A DNA stretch of 64,000 nucleotides from the NCBI GenBank assembly GCA_015847255.1, contig JADLZK010007332.1, forward strand, positions 1-64,000, given 5' to 3'. Position numbers and translations under genes: made by a program. The stretch is from Hyparrhenia diplandra (taxonomy: Eukaryota; Streptophyta; Magnoliopsida; Poales; Poaceae). The notes under the pieces were generated by a model, which did no database searches, was not told the DNA's origin, and worked only from the letters and a program-made list of their open reading frames with translations. Positions 1 through 12,524 of this stretch are shown here, piece after piece; the first letter of the stretch is position 1; each line of letters opens with the position of its first letter.

Positions 1-3000
1 CAATTTGGTCTTTGGGATCAAATCTTGGGATCAACCGATTATTTGGACCAATTCATGCATATTAAGTCTTCAGGACCTATGAGTCTTTAGGGCTGACTCG
101 TGATCTCTAGGATCATGATTATGGGCTATCTCATCGGGGGTGTCTCCCCGAACCTTGCAACCTTCTCCCCGCTCTTACGGAGCTCATAGGGTAAGGGGCG
201 GTGAGTAATACACCTTTGTGAGATTTCTTATCTCATAGCCCATATGCATTTGTGCAACACAAAGCAGCGTTATCTCAAAGGATAACGATAGAGGAATTGA
301 TAGTACACCACATGACTCTTTGGATGTGGTTAATCATTTGTCACGCCCAATCACATTTTTGTGTGGCTATAAATTTCATGATTCTCCTTGAGTGGTTGGT
401 CGATTAATTCAACCATGATGCATCTCGTGCCAAGAATTGGCTCAACCACCATAGAAGTATAAGCACCCGATCTAGGGGTTGGCATTATGTAGGTCAAACA
501 TATAGCCAATATACTCATATCCCACCATGGTTGGGGACTGGGTTCTTGAAACTACTGATCCAAAGGTTTGTGTACCTTATAGGCACATGAGGATAGTTCG
601 AGCACCAACACAATATCTTCTAGTTGGGTAGCATTGTACCTTGCCATCCGCAGCAATGGGACTTGTGTAGCCGCCGGGCACATCAACCTTCAATGGTGCT
701 CAATCCCTCATCACAGGGACTTATCCACTTCCGGGGGATTAACCAACATGGGATTTAGGAGGCTGGTTAATAAACCCTCCTTTAGGGAGGTGCTCGATTT
801 CTGGCGGGCTCAAGTGGGACATTGTCTCACTAAAAGTCCGCCATCTCGAATTCATTCTTAGTTAAGTCATTGCTTCCTCGATGTCCTTTGAGGTGTCAAT
901 GATATATTCAAGATGACGTGAAAATCCTTCAGGGGATTTCATATAGGGACAATCACCATTGTCCATGTAACCCCTCTTTAGGAGAAAGTTATTTTAAATG
1001 GTTGAATTACATCACATGGGATTGCTTCAATTCATTCAATGATCGCTGCATGCGGTCATTAAGAATGTCATTTTTTTGATTGGTCTAGGGATCTTGAGTC
1101 CTGGGGTATCTCATATAGATTTCTGAATCTAGTGACCCGTATAATTATGCGGTCATAATATCCATCAACTGCATTTCTGATTCAAGTTATTAGCTGCCAC
1201 ATAAGTATCAGAACGTCTTTGTCACTCATAGCAGGAGTATATCTCATCTTAATTGATGACGGGTCTCTGCGAGAACCCATATGCCACTAGCCTCGCTTTG
1301 TGCCAAATTTATTCCTCTTCGGAGGAGACCAATTTGCATAACCGAGGGGATGACCTTTGAAGGTTGGGTCTCCAAACCCAATAACCTCTCTTTCATAAAG
1401 CGAGCACTGCTCTGCCATGATTGCTGCTACTCTTTTGTCCCAGTTCGAGTGCTTCTGGCACTTGTCAAGGACTTTTATTATGGATCCAGATCAATTGAGC
1501 TAGCAATTCTTATGGCAGAATGTATGTCGACAATGGTGGTCTTTCAATCATGCAAATCTCCTGATTCCACATTTTTAGTGGCGATCACCCCGTGATCATC
1601 CTCTAGCTCATAATGATTTCCCATAACGATTGGCGAGGGAGTTCCAATCTTCTAGTGCAATAATATCTGGCGTGATGCATTGGGATTTCCATCTCGGGAT
1701 GGCGTCCTTCGGGGACCTCAACTTCAAGTTGAGTTGCCGCTTCGAGGGCATTCTTAACCGGGTTAAGCTTCTTCAAGCCCTGAATCCTTAAGTGATGCAA
1801 GTGGCACGGGGACTTGTCTATGCGGGGACGTCTCCGCGGAACCTTGTCGAAAGCACAGGAGGTCTCCCCTCAACCTAGGATCGGAGGAAACAATAGAGCT
1901 GATAACCATCTGGGTGTACCTATGCTCTCTCCGGCACGTTTACTCCAAGTAAACATGACATTGTCACTTTTATGATCAATGAAGGTAACTGGCGGCTCAT
2001 TTGCAAGTCTTTGCAAATTCTTAATCCCTCCGAACCGGTTGATTTACTAGTGCGTGAGTTTTTGGGGAATGCAACTTGCACTCCATGCAATTTCCGGCAT
2101 TCCTACGGATGCCTATCTCCCCTAATCTTTGGGAAAATGCATTCAGCGTATTGAGCCTTATGAAGGTCCCAATCATAGGCTCTCAATATTTAATTATGGA
2201 CATCCTTCCACTTCTGGTGGGTTTCTCTGATATACGCTGAGGTGGCAGTACTGGCACATGTACCGCATTAATATACGCAGATGGGAAATACTTAGTCCTT
2301 TTCCCACGCACTAGGTGTAAGGAGGTATTGTTTTCTTATGCAGTTGTCTTAAGTTGGTTAGTATTGCAGCTTGCAAAACTATGTAGCCTCAACTTCTAGT
2401 TGGTAGGCCATATTTCTGCAACAACCACGTAATCTACTTGATATTCTTGATCAAAGATTTAGTTAGACCATTTTGTATGTGGACATGTGGTATTAAATGC
2501 TCTACCTTGATGCCAATAATTAGCTTTCAACCTGACTTCACCAGCAATATGCGATTATCAGGGAAATGAAGCTTGGAGGAAACACTGTTTCCGGTGGACA
2601 ACATGTCCACCTAGCTCCATTAGGTAGAGGCATCACCAAGCACCATCAAAATCTAACCAGCCCAACGGGGGCTAAACATGCACACAAATGTCGCCTTGTA
2701 TCCTTGGTAGGAACACAAGTGACTTATCCCTAAGCTTTGGGAGGGATGGTCTACTTATGAGCTTTTCCCTTTTTCATATGTAGTGTAATTTAAATCTTCA
2801 GGATTTTAGGAAAGCTCTCCAATATTATGGGTTAGCAGAATTGTCGATTACATTATCAACATTCCCAACTCAAGGAGATCCTGTCAGTTACACCAATGAC
2901 TCTCGGATCTTAATGATGGATTTTATCACAACATATTATTTGGTGGGCTTTATGCACATGTAGTGCAAACCTAGTGGCAACAAAAGGAGTTTTTTTTCCA

Positions 3001-4273
3001 TCACTTGATTTTGACATCCATGAGCAGATATTCCGTATCTTGCTCAAACTTAGTCTTTATGTGGAAATCATCCACATGGATATCTTTATAGCGCACAGGG
3101 TGCACTTGCATTATGAATGCAAAGATCTAAGTACCCACAGGGAGAACTAGGGTGACACTTCGGTGCCGCTGGAATATTGCTTAGGCAATAACCATATTGT
3201 TCGGTTTTCATGGAAATATCACGGTCTCCCCAAAACTATATTAGTGGTGCTATCTGTCAACAAGACATATTTCGTTTCTAGCCATAGGTGCCACCGAATA
3301 ATTTTTTACGCAAAGTAAATTTTCATTCTAGGAAACATTATAAGGTTTGGAGGCCTTATAAAACATCATCGCTCTTGAGGAGCATTATTCATGACCATAA
3401 TAGTGATGGTATGACATGCATGTGACATTTTATGGTACTCAATAGGGGAATACTTCAGGTTCCCATGTCGAGTTTCGATTAAGAAGGTTATCCACTATCG
3501 GCATCAATAATATTGTTACTATGCCTTTATGAGCTTCGGGCTCAATGATAGAGTGAGACACATCTTTGGCTCCCTCGTCCTTACTACGGAAGAACATTGG
3601 TGGAGTTAAATTTTGGGTGTCTCGGAGTGCGACAATTGGAAGGCCAATGCACTTGTACCACCACATACATTGCGGGGAGTCCTGGCGATCAAATGTTTCA
3701 CGTCTAACCTTCTTAGGTTTGCCCTACCATGGGTACGTCTATGTATCCTCGGGTTTGATCCGACATTGGTAGCCCAAGTGAAGTAGTTGTTGCCGTATTG
3801 GCTAGCTTGGCAAACTCTTTTTCCAATTTTCTGGCATGTCATGCAATAATAGTATTTACTTCTGGTAAATACAATGCGCAAAATTATGAGTTGGTCATGC
3901 ATAATCTTCGGGATTATGCAACCATACATAATCTTCAAGATTACATTGTTTCCTAGATATGTATGTAATCTTCTGGATTACCACACAATTTATATCAAAT
4001 GTAAACTTGCAATAAATAAATCAACAAGATTTAAGTAAATGCAAGAAATAAAGCGCAAGAAGTAAATTGTGGTAAATATAAAACTTCGCAATAAAGTAAA
4101 TATTCATCTTTGAGTGTGTATGGCTTACGGCCATAATAACCTTTTGCGGACTTTATACCACGTAGGGGCATGATATAGTGAACATTAGGTTCACTATCTA
4201 TGTACATGGGCTTCGGCCATATGTGTGTGACTCCGTAATCATGGGTGCATTGATCAAATGGTTTATACCAATA
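1..4273 (-). mobile_element. Degenerate Ty1/copia retrotransposon, internal part, runs off the left edge
   Basis: Read on the minus strand, fragments of a grass copia polyprotein appear in the order gag/protease, integrase, RT, RNase H from right to left. This is the Ty1/copia order, with integrase before RT. No long frame survives. Stops and frameshifts are dense, so the short frames here are not genes. The stretch 3950-4110 is AT-rich with many GTAAAT-like words, and the same texture resumes at 18950-19200, on the other side of the inserted gypsy element. That suggests one copia element split by the gypsy insertion. The 3' LTR would lie left of the window. Confidence 0.8.
60..3940 (-). pseudogene. 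Copia gag-pol remains (protease, integrase, RT, RNase H)
   Basis: Minus-strand translations in shifting frames give recognisable copia pieces. Near 3250-3280 a CLVD followed, after a frameshift, by STTN marks the aspartic protease active-site region. At about 2430-2520 GIKVEHLIPHVHIQNGL matches the integrase core of grass copia elements. At about 940-985 GYMDNGDCP, and near 1100-1170 pieces resembling the upstream RT segment, mark the reverse transcriptase. Near 260-420 words like MINHIQ and DNAALC match the RNase H end. A gag-like piece with a hydrophilic C-terminal part is at 3440-3940. All of it is broken, so no protein is expected. The family assignment rests on motif recall, not on a search. 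Confidence 0.75.
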
Positions 4274-4278
4274 CCATG
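4274..4278. repeat. Target-site duplication of the gypsy element, left copy
   Basis: CCATG directly before the TGTCGGGG start of the 5' LTR. It is identical to 18861-18865. Confidence 0.9.
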
Positions 4279-5629
4279 TGTCGGGGATCAAAATATTGGG
4301 CCTCGAGACATTCTCAAACTATGAGAATTTGCCGGCCTGCCAAGGCCCAGTAAAATCTAGCCTGCTATCATCCCGCGCGGAGGGCGGCCCGACGAGCGAT
4401 GGACCAGGCCATTGAGCCACGGCGTTTACGTGGCGGCGGGCAGCCCACGGCGGCCCGCGGCGGCCGAATGGAGTCACCACGGCGTCTGAGCTAGTTACGC
4501 TCACGAAGGACAAGGTCAAAGACCTCTACCGAACAGCGAACCACGACGTTCCACGTCGACCGCAGTCAAACCATGGCTCGGGCTCGACCACACGTCTCCG
4601 ATTCGCCCGAGGCTGGCCTAGCTCACCAGCCTCGGGGGAAATCTCCGATTCGTCCGAGGGGGGCCTAGCTCACCACCCTCGGGCGCAAAAACTCCGCCTC
4701 GCCCGAGGGAGACAGCTCTCCATCCTCGGGTGAAGCAGCCCAACTAGCCCGTCTAGGGTCGCCGACCCTCGGGCGTGGGAGGTTCCGTCCGGAGGAAGGG
4801 AAACCGCCGCATTCAATGCGGTCGCACGGCAGGCGAGGCGCCAGTGCCATCGATTACGCCCAGTCAAATCGATCTGCCGAATCACCTCCCCAATCCGACT
4901 GATGGGACACAATGCTGAGAACCAGTGACGTGTTACGCCACCCGGCACGGGAACCAAGGTGACACTGTTCACTTCCCAGAACACCGTCAAAACGCCACGT
5001 AGGGCCAGACCCTCGGGCACCCGACACGCATGGCAGCAACCACTGGGACCGGCCCTCGCCATGCGGACTGTGAGGGACGCCTCACAGGACCCTCGGGGCC
5101 GCGCCAGGGAACGGCACGTCCGCCATCGGATCTGGACGCGTGTCTTCGTCAGGCAACGTCCAAGCCAGCCGCGCCCTCGGCAACGCACATGCAACCAGTG
5201 CAGCCTCGGGAATTAGCCACCTAGGCAACCACCAATGTAAACATTATCTCTCTCCTTCTCCTATAAAAGGGGGAGTAATGTCTCATTAGAGAGGGTTCGG
5301 ATCAATTCGATTCGGTTGGACCCCATTTCAACTCCGGTACACACGGAGAAAACCGCCCACCACTACCACCGTAACCACGATCGTGGGGCTTGAGACCGCT
5401 TCTCTCCCACACGACCGCCTGTAACCCCTACTGCAGGCTCACCTTTGAGCGCGAGATAACGCGAGCGTGACACACCCCCGCTGGACGTAGGGCCCCGTTG
5501 GCCTGAACCAGGATAAACCGCCGTGTCCCGTGTCCATCTTGTGCTACGCCATCGAGGGAGGAGGCACGCAGCCTACAAATTTTTTATTGCCGGCACCCGG
5601 GGCACCCGCCGTTCCTCGAACCGCCGACA
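4279..5629 (+). repeat. 5' LTR of the gypsy element
   Basis: About 1351 bp, TG to CA. It can be aligned by eye over its whole length with 17517-18860, with scattered substitutions and small indels. It contains a TATA box (5263-5270) and a downstream transcribed part with the AACCACGATCGTGGGG palindrome region. Confidence 0.93.
5263..5270 (+). promoter_or_regulatory. TATA box of the 5' LTR
   Basis: TATAAAAG after a pyrimidine-rich run in the LTR. It is conserved in the 3' LTR copy. Confidence 0.75.
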
Positions 5630-5631
5630 GT

Positions 5632-5649
5632 TGGCGCGCCAGGTAGGGG
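5632..5649 (+). other. Primer-binding site of the gypsy element
   Basis: TGGCGCGCCAGGTAGGGG starts two bases after the LTR end. It begins with TGG, the complement of a tRNA CCA end. I do not assign the tRNA species. Confidence 0.7.
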
Positions 5650-5684
5650 CACGCTGTGTGCAATCCGCATCTCCACCAACCCTC

Positions 5685-8150
5685 ATGGCGGCTCCGCCTT
5701 CGTTTCCACCCTGCTCGCCGGAGCACGTGCTCCCGCGCGGAACTCCACTGTTCTTCGGAACGCTGGCATTCGTGGCGCTCGGCCCCGACTACGAGATGAT
5801 CCTTCTGCCGGATCTACCGGCTGGAGGGAGAGCAGCATCGCCACCACGGCATGCCCACCATCACGGTCGTCGCGCGAGGCGGGCAAGGCGAAACCATCAG
5901 CGCGCAAGGCGCTTCCAGGCAACGGATTCGGAATCCGTCGACATTTCCCCGGCGCCGACTCGCAGAAGGGCTCCCAGGAACCCTAGGCCTCGGGAAGATC
6001 CGCACCCGGCGTCCACTCGTGGAAGGATGCCCCGAAACCCTAATCGTCGGGAAAACGCCTCCGCTCCAGTCATACTGGAGGGAGTCCCGGTGAATCCACG
6101 CAGGCGCGAAACCTCAGTCGAAGCCTTCGCCAGAAGAGCACGGGCCAGGCCTCCCGTCGTTCCACGGGAACGCTACCCCATGGATATGCACTCAGAGGAG
6201 CGCATCCTTCAGAGGATGCGGGACGACCCCGTCATGCCGCCTCCTCCGGGTTCGATTGGGGCCTGGACCCAGGAGCTGAGGGACTCGCTCTACCGCCCAG
6301 AGAACAGGAACTTCATCCACGCATTCGGCGCTCCTTGCACCGACGATGAAGACGAATACTATGACCCCACGAGGGAATGCTTCAACGTCGAAGTCCCGCC
6401 GCAAGATGGCCAGTTCACCGACGTGTCCAGCGAAGACGACGTGGACGTGCCGCCACGACGAGCCCCGGCACCAGCGGCTTCCGCCCCCGTCCAGCCGGTA
6501 GCAGCGCCGCAGCCTGCCGGCCAGAACGCATAACTGCAAGACTTGCAGAACCGGATTCGGGCGGAATCCGCGCCTTCGGCGGCCGGAGCGGAACATTCCA
6601 GCGGGGAGCGAGGCCCGGCGTGGGCGGCCCGAGCACCTCAGCCCCCGGGCGGCAATCGCAACGCCAATGGAGCGCCACACCTTCCCGACATAGCAGCCCC
6701 GTTCAACCGAGCAAGCCTCAACGTAGCGGCGGCGCCATGCTAGTACGCGAGATGCCCGGAGCCCTCTACCGGCGAGGGAAGACGCGTCGGGAAGGCCTGC
6801 GGCATCTCCTTGATAGGGCAGCCGTACAACAGGCGGAGAGCTCGGCCTCCAGAGATCGGGCTGTGACATCGCGGCGACGATCAGGGAGTCCGGACAAAGC
6901 CGACAAGGCTCAGCCCGACTGAGCAAAGCCGGGCCTCGGCAAGGCCACTCCGAGCGCTGAGCGACAACCGCAAAGAATCGTCCCATGCGGGATCGAATGG
7001 AAGACCCCGCCAAGACCGTCACCGAGGTGCACCCGACCTCGGGGACGAGATCGAGCGGCAACGAGCACGCTAGGGCGGAGGCAGCCCACCTCGTGGGCGG
7101 CCGTGCGGACGAGACGCCCATGCACGTCGGGAAGACCGAGGGTACTCCCGGAACCTCCGGGCCCGCGGCCTTCACAAGGGACATCGGGAGAGCACCACTC
7201 CCCGCGCGTTTCAGGCCACCTAGCCACCTCGAGAAATATACGGGAGAAACTCGTCCCGAGGTATGGCTGGACGATTATCGGCTGGCCTGCCAGTTTGCAG
7301 GGGCACATGATGACAAGGTGATAATCGAAATTCGCCTGTACCTCTCCCGAAGCCGCGGGGCTTGGCTGGAACACCTTCCACCCAACCTCATATCCAACTG
7401 GACGGATTTGGTGAGGACCTTCAAAGGCAACTTCCAAGGCACATATCTGCGCCCGGGAAATTCCTGGGACCTTCGGAACTGCCGACAAAAGTCCGACGAA
7501 TCCTTGCGCGACTACATCCGGCGTTTCTCCAAGCGGACGGACCGAGCTCCCCCAATGTGACGGATTCGGACGTCATAGGGGCCTTCTTGGCCGGCACCTC
7601 ATGCCGAGACCTCGTGAAGAAGCTAGGGCGCGGACTCCAACCGAGGCAAACGGCCCGATGGACATCGCCACCAAGTTCGCCGGCGGTGAGGAGGCTGTCG
7701 GGGCTCTGTTCAATCAGGGCTCGGGCAAAGGGAAGCGCAAGGAAGAGGAGCCCGAGGGATCTCAACCTCGGGAGAGCAAGAAGAAGAAGAAAAAGGATAA
7801 GAGCCGCAAGGGCAAGGGCCATGCCGCCCATGCGGACGATGAAGACATGGTGGCTGCGGTCGACCGCAAGGGGCCCCGGCCCCCGCCACAAGAAACCTTT
7901 GGCGACATGCTCAAGAAGCCGTGCGGAACCATAGCTTCCCGGTCAAACATACCCTCGGGGAGTGCAAGAAGGTACGCCAACATTTCGCCAAGCTCAAGGC
8001 CATCCCCGAGGGTGAAGAGGAAGAGGCTCCCGAGGGTGGCGCCAAGGGCAACGAGGAGTTCGAAGGTGAACAAGCGCTTCATGATCTTCGGGGCGGCAAC
8101 GGCCAACATGTCCGTGCGGCGGCGAAGAAGGAGCGTCGGGAGGTCTACAC
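5685..8150 (+). pseudogene. Gypsy gag, interrupted by stops and frameshifts
   Basis: The likely start is the ATG at 5685, just downstream of the PBS. The N-terminal part is Arg/Pro-rich and reaches a TAA at 6531-6533. The retroviral-type gag domain is in the frame 6985-7557, with PPSHLEKYTGETRPEVWLDD near 7210-7270 and LRDYIRRFSKR near 7504-7536. After another frameshift the tail continues at 7601-7920, with a Lys-rich basic stretch of consecutive lysines at 7779-7800, probably nucleic-acid binding. At least three frame changes are needed to read it through. In related elements gag is a single long frame, so this copy is dead. Confidence 0.85.
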
Positions 8151-8660
8151 CACGGAGCCAGCAACCCCGAAAGCTGCGCAAGTGGTCGGACGGGCCATCA
8201 CCTTCGACCGGTCGGATCACCCCCAAAGACATCCCGAACCCGGGGCTTATCCACCGGTGGTGGATCCCATCATCGCCAACACTCGGCTCACCAAGGTCCT
8301 TATGGACGGAGGGAGCAGCCTCAACCTCATCTATGAAGAAACCCTCGACCTCCTCGGGGTAGACAAGTCCAAGATTCGCCACGGAGGGCCAGCGTTCAAT
8401 GGCGTCGTCCCCGGCAAGCAGCTTAAGCCCCTCGGGCAGATTGACTTGCCGGTATGCTTTGGAGACCCCTCGAACTTCAAGCAGGAGACTCTCACATTTG
8501 AGATTCTTGGGGTCCGCGGTACTTACCACGCACTCCTCGGACGGCCTTGTTACGCAAAAGTTCATGGTCGTCCCGAACTACACGTACCTCAAGCTCAAGA
8601 TGCAGGGGCCAAACGGTGTCATCACCACCGGCCCCTCGCACCATCACGCATATGAGTGCG
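8150..8660 (+). pseudogene. Gypsy aspartic protease region
   Basis: In the frame 7921-8655, LMDGGSSLNLIYEETLDLLG at about 8299-8358 matches the retropepsin-like domain of plant gypsy elements, in which the usual DTG or DSG is DGG. GTYHALLGRPCYAKVHG follows near 8518-8569, the flap and C-terminal part. The domain is followed by a frameshift. Confidence 0.8.
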
Positions 8661-9860
8661 GCGTGGAGCGTGGAGTACGCCGAGGCACTCGCCATTGCCG
8701 AGGCACTCATTGCCGACGCGAAAAGAAGCTTTGACGAAATCGCGATCGAGCACGAGGCCAAGCGCCGCGCCGGGAGCTTCGAGCCCTCCTCGGGCACAAA
8801 GAAGGTCCCACTCGATCCCAAGAACCGAAGGAGAAGTCGACCATCGCTCGGACCTGGATCCAAAATAGGAAGCAGTGCTCGTCGACTTCCTCCGTGCGAA
8901 CGCCCAGACGTTTGCATGGGCACCCTCGGACATGCCGGGCATACCGAGGGATGTCGTCGAGCACTCCCTAGACATCCGGCCGGGCTCAAAGCCAGTCATG
9001 CAGCGCTTGCGCCGTTTCGATGACGCCAAGCGGAAGATCATCGGCGAGGAGATCCACAAGCTGTTGGAGGCCGGATTTATAAAGAAGTATTCCATCGAGT
9101 TCCTTTTCCTTTGCCTCGAATCGACCAAATTGTCGACTCCATCGCGGGATGTGAAAGCGTTGTCCTTTCTTGACGCGTATTCGGTTATCACCGGATCAAA
9201 ATGAAAGAGTCCGACCAGCTCGCGACCTCGTTCATAACACCCTTCGGGATGTATTGCTACCTCACCATGCCCTTCGGCTGAGGAATCTTGGCGCAACATA
9301 CCGGCGGTGCATGCAAATCATCTTCGGGGGAACTCATCGGACGGATAGTGGAGGCCTACGTCGATGACATTGTGGTCAAATCCAAGAAAACGTCGGACCT
9401 TGTGGGAGACCTCGGGGAAACCTTCGAGTGCCTAAACAAGAAGGGAGTCAAGCTCAACCCCGAGAAGTGCGTATTTGGGGTTCCCCGAGGGATGTTGCTA
9501 GGCTTTATTGTCTCTCAACGAGGCATCGAAGCAAACCCGACCAAGGTGGACGCAATCACCAAGATGGGTCCGATCCAAGACCTCAAGGGAGTACAGAAGG
9601 TCATGGGCTGCCTGGCTTCATTAAGCAGGTTCATCTCACGCCTCGGGGAGAAGGGCCTGCCCCTTTACTGACTCCTTCGCAAGTCCGAGCGCTTTGCCTG
9701 GACCCCCGAGGCGAAGAGGCCCTCGACAACCTCAAGAAGCTCGACAAACCCACCGGTCCCTGGTACCGCCAAACGGGAGAAACCTTGCTCTTATACGTCA
9801 CTGCCACTACCCGGTGTGGTCGCGCGGTGGTCGTAGTGGAACGTCGGGAGGAAGGACACA
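8660..9860 (+). pseudogene. Gypsy reverse transcriptase region
   Basis: FLRANAQTFAWAPSDMPGIP (about 8887-8946) and VEHSLDIRPGSKPVMQRLRR (about 8959-9018) form the N-terminal side of RT. There is an apparent internal deletion near 9090-9120, where the segment leading into the DAYSGY block is shortened. Pieces of the fingers and palm follow in another frame (FITPFGMYCYLTMPFG, about 9225-9280). The catalytic AYVDDIVVKSK is at about 9356-9388 in the frame 9288-9671, followed by LNPEKCVFGV. Frame changes near 9200 and 9290, and a stop at about 9670, disable it. Confidence 0.85.
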
Positions 9861-10069
9861 CGTTGCCGATACAACGCCTACGTTTACTTCATCAGTGAAG
9901 TGCTTTTCGACACCAAGACAAGGTATTCGCAGATGCAGAAACTACTGTATGCCATCGTACTAACGCGAAGGAAACTTCGTCACTACTTCCTCGCGCACCC
10001 CGTTGCCGTGGTGTCCTCATTCCCCCTTGGGGAGATTCTCCAAAACCGAGAGGCCACGGGAAGAGTGGC

Positions 10070-10700
10070 GAAGTGGGCGGCGGAGCTCATGGGCGACACC
10101 ATATCGTTCCTACCCGCAAGGCGATCAAGTCCCAGGTCCTAGCCGACTTTGTGGCTGAATGGACCGATACCGCGGCTACCCCCGCACCCATCCGGCCGAG
10201 TCTTTGGACCATGTTCTTCGATGGATCCATGATGAAGGCAGGCGCGGGGGCTGGATTGCTCTTCATCTCACCCCTCGGGGTTCACACGAGGTATGCCATC
10301 CGGCTGCACTTTCCCGCCTCCAACAACGTCGCAGAATACGAGGCGCTGGTCAATGGTCTCCGGATCACGGCGGACCTCGGGATCCGACGGTTGGAAACCA
10401 GGGGGGATTCGCAGTTGGTCATCGACCAAGTCATGAAGACCTCGGCGTGCCACGACCCGAAGATGGAAGCGTATTGCGAGAAGTGCGCAAGCTGGAGGAA
10501 AAATTCCATGGACTCGAGCACAAACACATACCCGGGCGTTACAATGAGGCCACGGATGAGCTCGCCAAGGTCGCGGCAACCCGAGGTACTTTGTTCCCCA
10601 AACGTGCTTACCCGAGATCTCAACGAACCCTCGGTCAAGTACATACCCTTGGAAATACCCTCGGGGGCTCAAGAAATCGCCCCAGGGCAGACCACACCCG
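10070..10700 (+). pseudogene. Gypsy RNase H region
   Basis: The frame 10073-10966 contains FFDGSMMKAGAGAGLLFISP (about 10211-10270) with the first catalytic Asp, then NNVAEYEALVNGLR (about 10322-10363) with the catalytic Glu and GDSQLVIDQV (about 10405-10434) with the second Asp. This arrangement is the ribonuclease H fold seen in the RNase H of plant gypsy elements. The following connector is frameshifted. Confidence 0.85.
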
Positions 10701-10969
10701 AAGCAATGGCGGTCGACCCAGTCCCTGACTGGAGGAAGCCGCTGTTGGAGTACCTCACCCGAGGTGAGCTGCCCGAGGACAAGACCGAAGCTCGCCGGTT
10801 GGCCCGAAGGGGCCAAGTCCTTGCGCTAATTGGAGAAAAAGGGAACTCTACAAGAGAGGAGCCTCGGGAGTGTACATGCGTTGCATACCCTCGGCTGAAG
10901 GCAAAGAATTGCTTGAAGACACACACCGAGGGGAATGCGGTCACCACGCTGCCCCGAGGACTCTAGTCG

Positions 10970-11975
10970 GTAAAGTCTTCAGGCAAGGCTTCCTCATCGG
11001 CCCTCGGCGGTACGGGACGCGAATCTAATCGTGCGTACCTGCAAGGAATGCCAATTCTACGCGCGCAGGACTCATCTCCCAGCTCAAGCACTGCAAACCA
11101 TACCACTTACGTGGCCATTTGCGGTGTGGGGACTCGACATGATTGGACCCCGAAAGGGCGCCGGGGAGGACACACTCACGTCCTAGTCGCCATCGACAAG
11201 TTCTCCAAATGGATTGAAGCCCGACCCGTGGTGAACCCTCACACAGGGGAAACGGTGAAATTCTTTGAGGATATCATCTCCCGTTTCGGAGTCCCGAACT
11301 CCATCATCACGGACAACGGAACCAACCGTAGGGGGAAGAAATTCCTTGACTTTTGTGACGACTATGGCATCCGGGTCGATACCTCGGCCGTAGCTCACCC
11401 GAAGACCAACGGTCAAGTAAGCGTGCCAACGGCATGATCCCGCAAGGGCTCAAGCCAAGGATTTTCAACAAGCTGAACCGAGACGGCAAGAGGTGGTACC
11501 GGGAGCTGCCATCGGTTCTATGGAGCCTTCGAACGACGAAGAGCCGACCCACGGGATTCAAACCCGTTCTTTCGTCTATGGGGCCGAGGCAATCCCGCCC
11601 CACGAGACATAGAATACGGATCCCCGAGGCTGCGAGCCTACACTGAGCAAGGCAACCAGCAGGCGAGGCAAGACTCCATAGACCAAGTTGACGAAGCCCG
11701 AGATGTTGCGCTCCTGCACTCGGCAAGATATCGCCAGGCTCTGCGCGAAATATCACGCCAAGCGGCCGAAACCTCGGGAGCTCCAAGTCAACGACCTCGT
11801 GCTCAGGCCGAAAAAACAGACAACAAAGGGCGTCACAAACTCACGCCACCCAGGGGAAGGGCCTTATTTCATCGCCGAAATACTAAGGCCCGGGACCTAC
11901 AAACTGAAGAACGAGAAGGGCGAAATCTACTCCAACGCTTGGAACATAGAACAGCTACGTCGCTTCTACCCTTAA
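10970..11975 (+). pseudogene. Gypsy integrase region
   Basis: HTHVLVAIDKFSKWIEARPV (about 11171-11230) holds the first catalytic Asp. FGVPNSIITDNGT (about 11287-11325) holds the second. HPKTNGQ follows at about 11396-11416. The core then breaks by frameshift, and further parts are read at 11434-11640. The C-terminal part is open at 11688-11975 and ends in a TAA, with a GPYFIAEILRPGTYKL segment typical of gypsy integrase tails. It is non-functional because of at least two frame changes. Confidence 0.85.
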
Positions 11976-12524
11976 ATTCCGCACTAGAAGTCAAACACCT
12001 GTGTTTTTTTTCGCCCAATAAAAGATCTACATCTTTTACGAAAAAAGTACTTCTCGTGCAAACCTTAAGGGAGTCTTAGCCTCGTCGAAGACAAGACTAA
12101 AACTCCCTCGGGGGGCTACATGGGGCCCCCTGGGACCCTCCCTCGGAGGACCTCTCCTCTTCCTTTTTTTCAAAACTTTTTTTTTAGGAAAAAAGTTTTC
12201 TCGCGCATACCTGAATTAATCGTTTAAGTTGCGAAGGTCACGCACGCACAAATCCAAAAGCAAGATAACCGAGGCTAACGGATCGCCCCTAGTGGCACCC
12301 GTATGGACTGCCCCAGTGGCGTCCACGGTTACTATCTCGCGAGCGGAGAAAGCAAGCGACCCGGCCACACAATAAACGAGAGATTCGGGGGAACGCAACC
12401 TTAAAACATAAGTGCACCCGTCAAGGCCCACGGACCTCGGGCGGCGCCATTGTTTATACATATCCATCTCACAAGCTCCAATCTTTTCATGCAAGGAAGG
12501 ATCGGGGGGCGAGGGAGGCCTCAT
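11976..12524. other. Gypsy 3' non-coding spacer
   Basis: Between the end of integrase and the end of the antisense gene. It has T-rich runs (12007-12015, 12160-12185) and no supported coding on either strand. Confidence 0.5.

Noticed and set aside
6192..7184. 330-codon minus-strand frame
   Set aside because: It lies opposite the gag region in GC-rich sequence and has no domain; a composition shadow.
7762..8565. 267-codon minus-strand frame
   Set aside because: It is opposite the gag tail and protease of the gypsy element; no recognisable domain.
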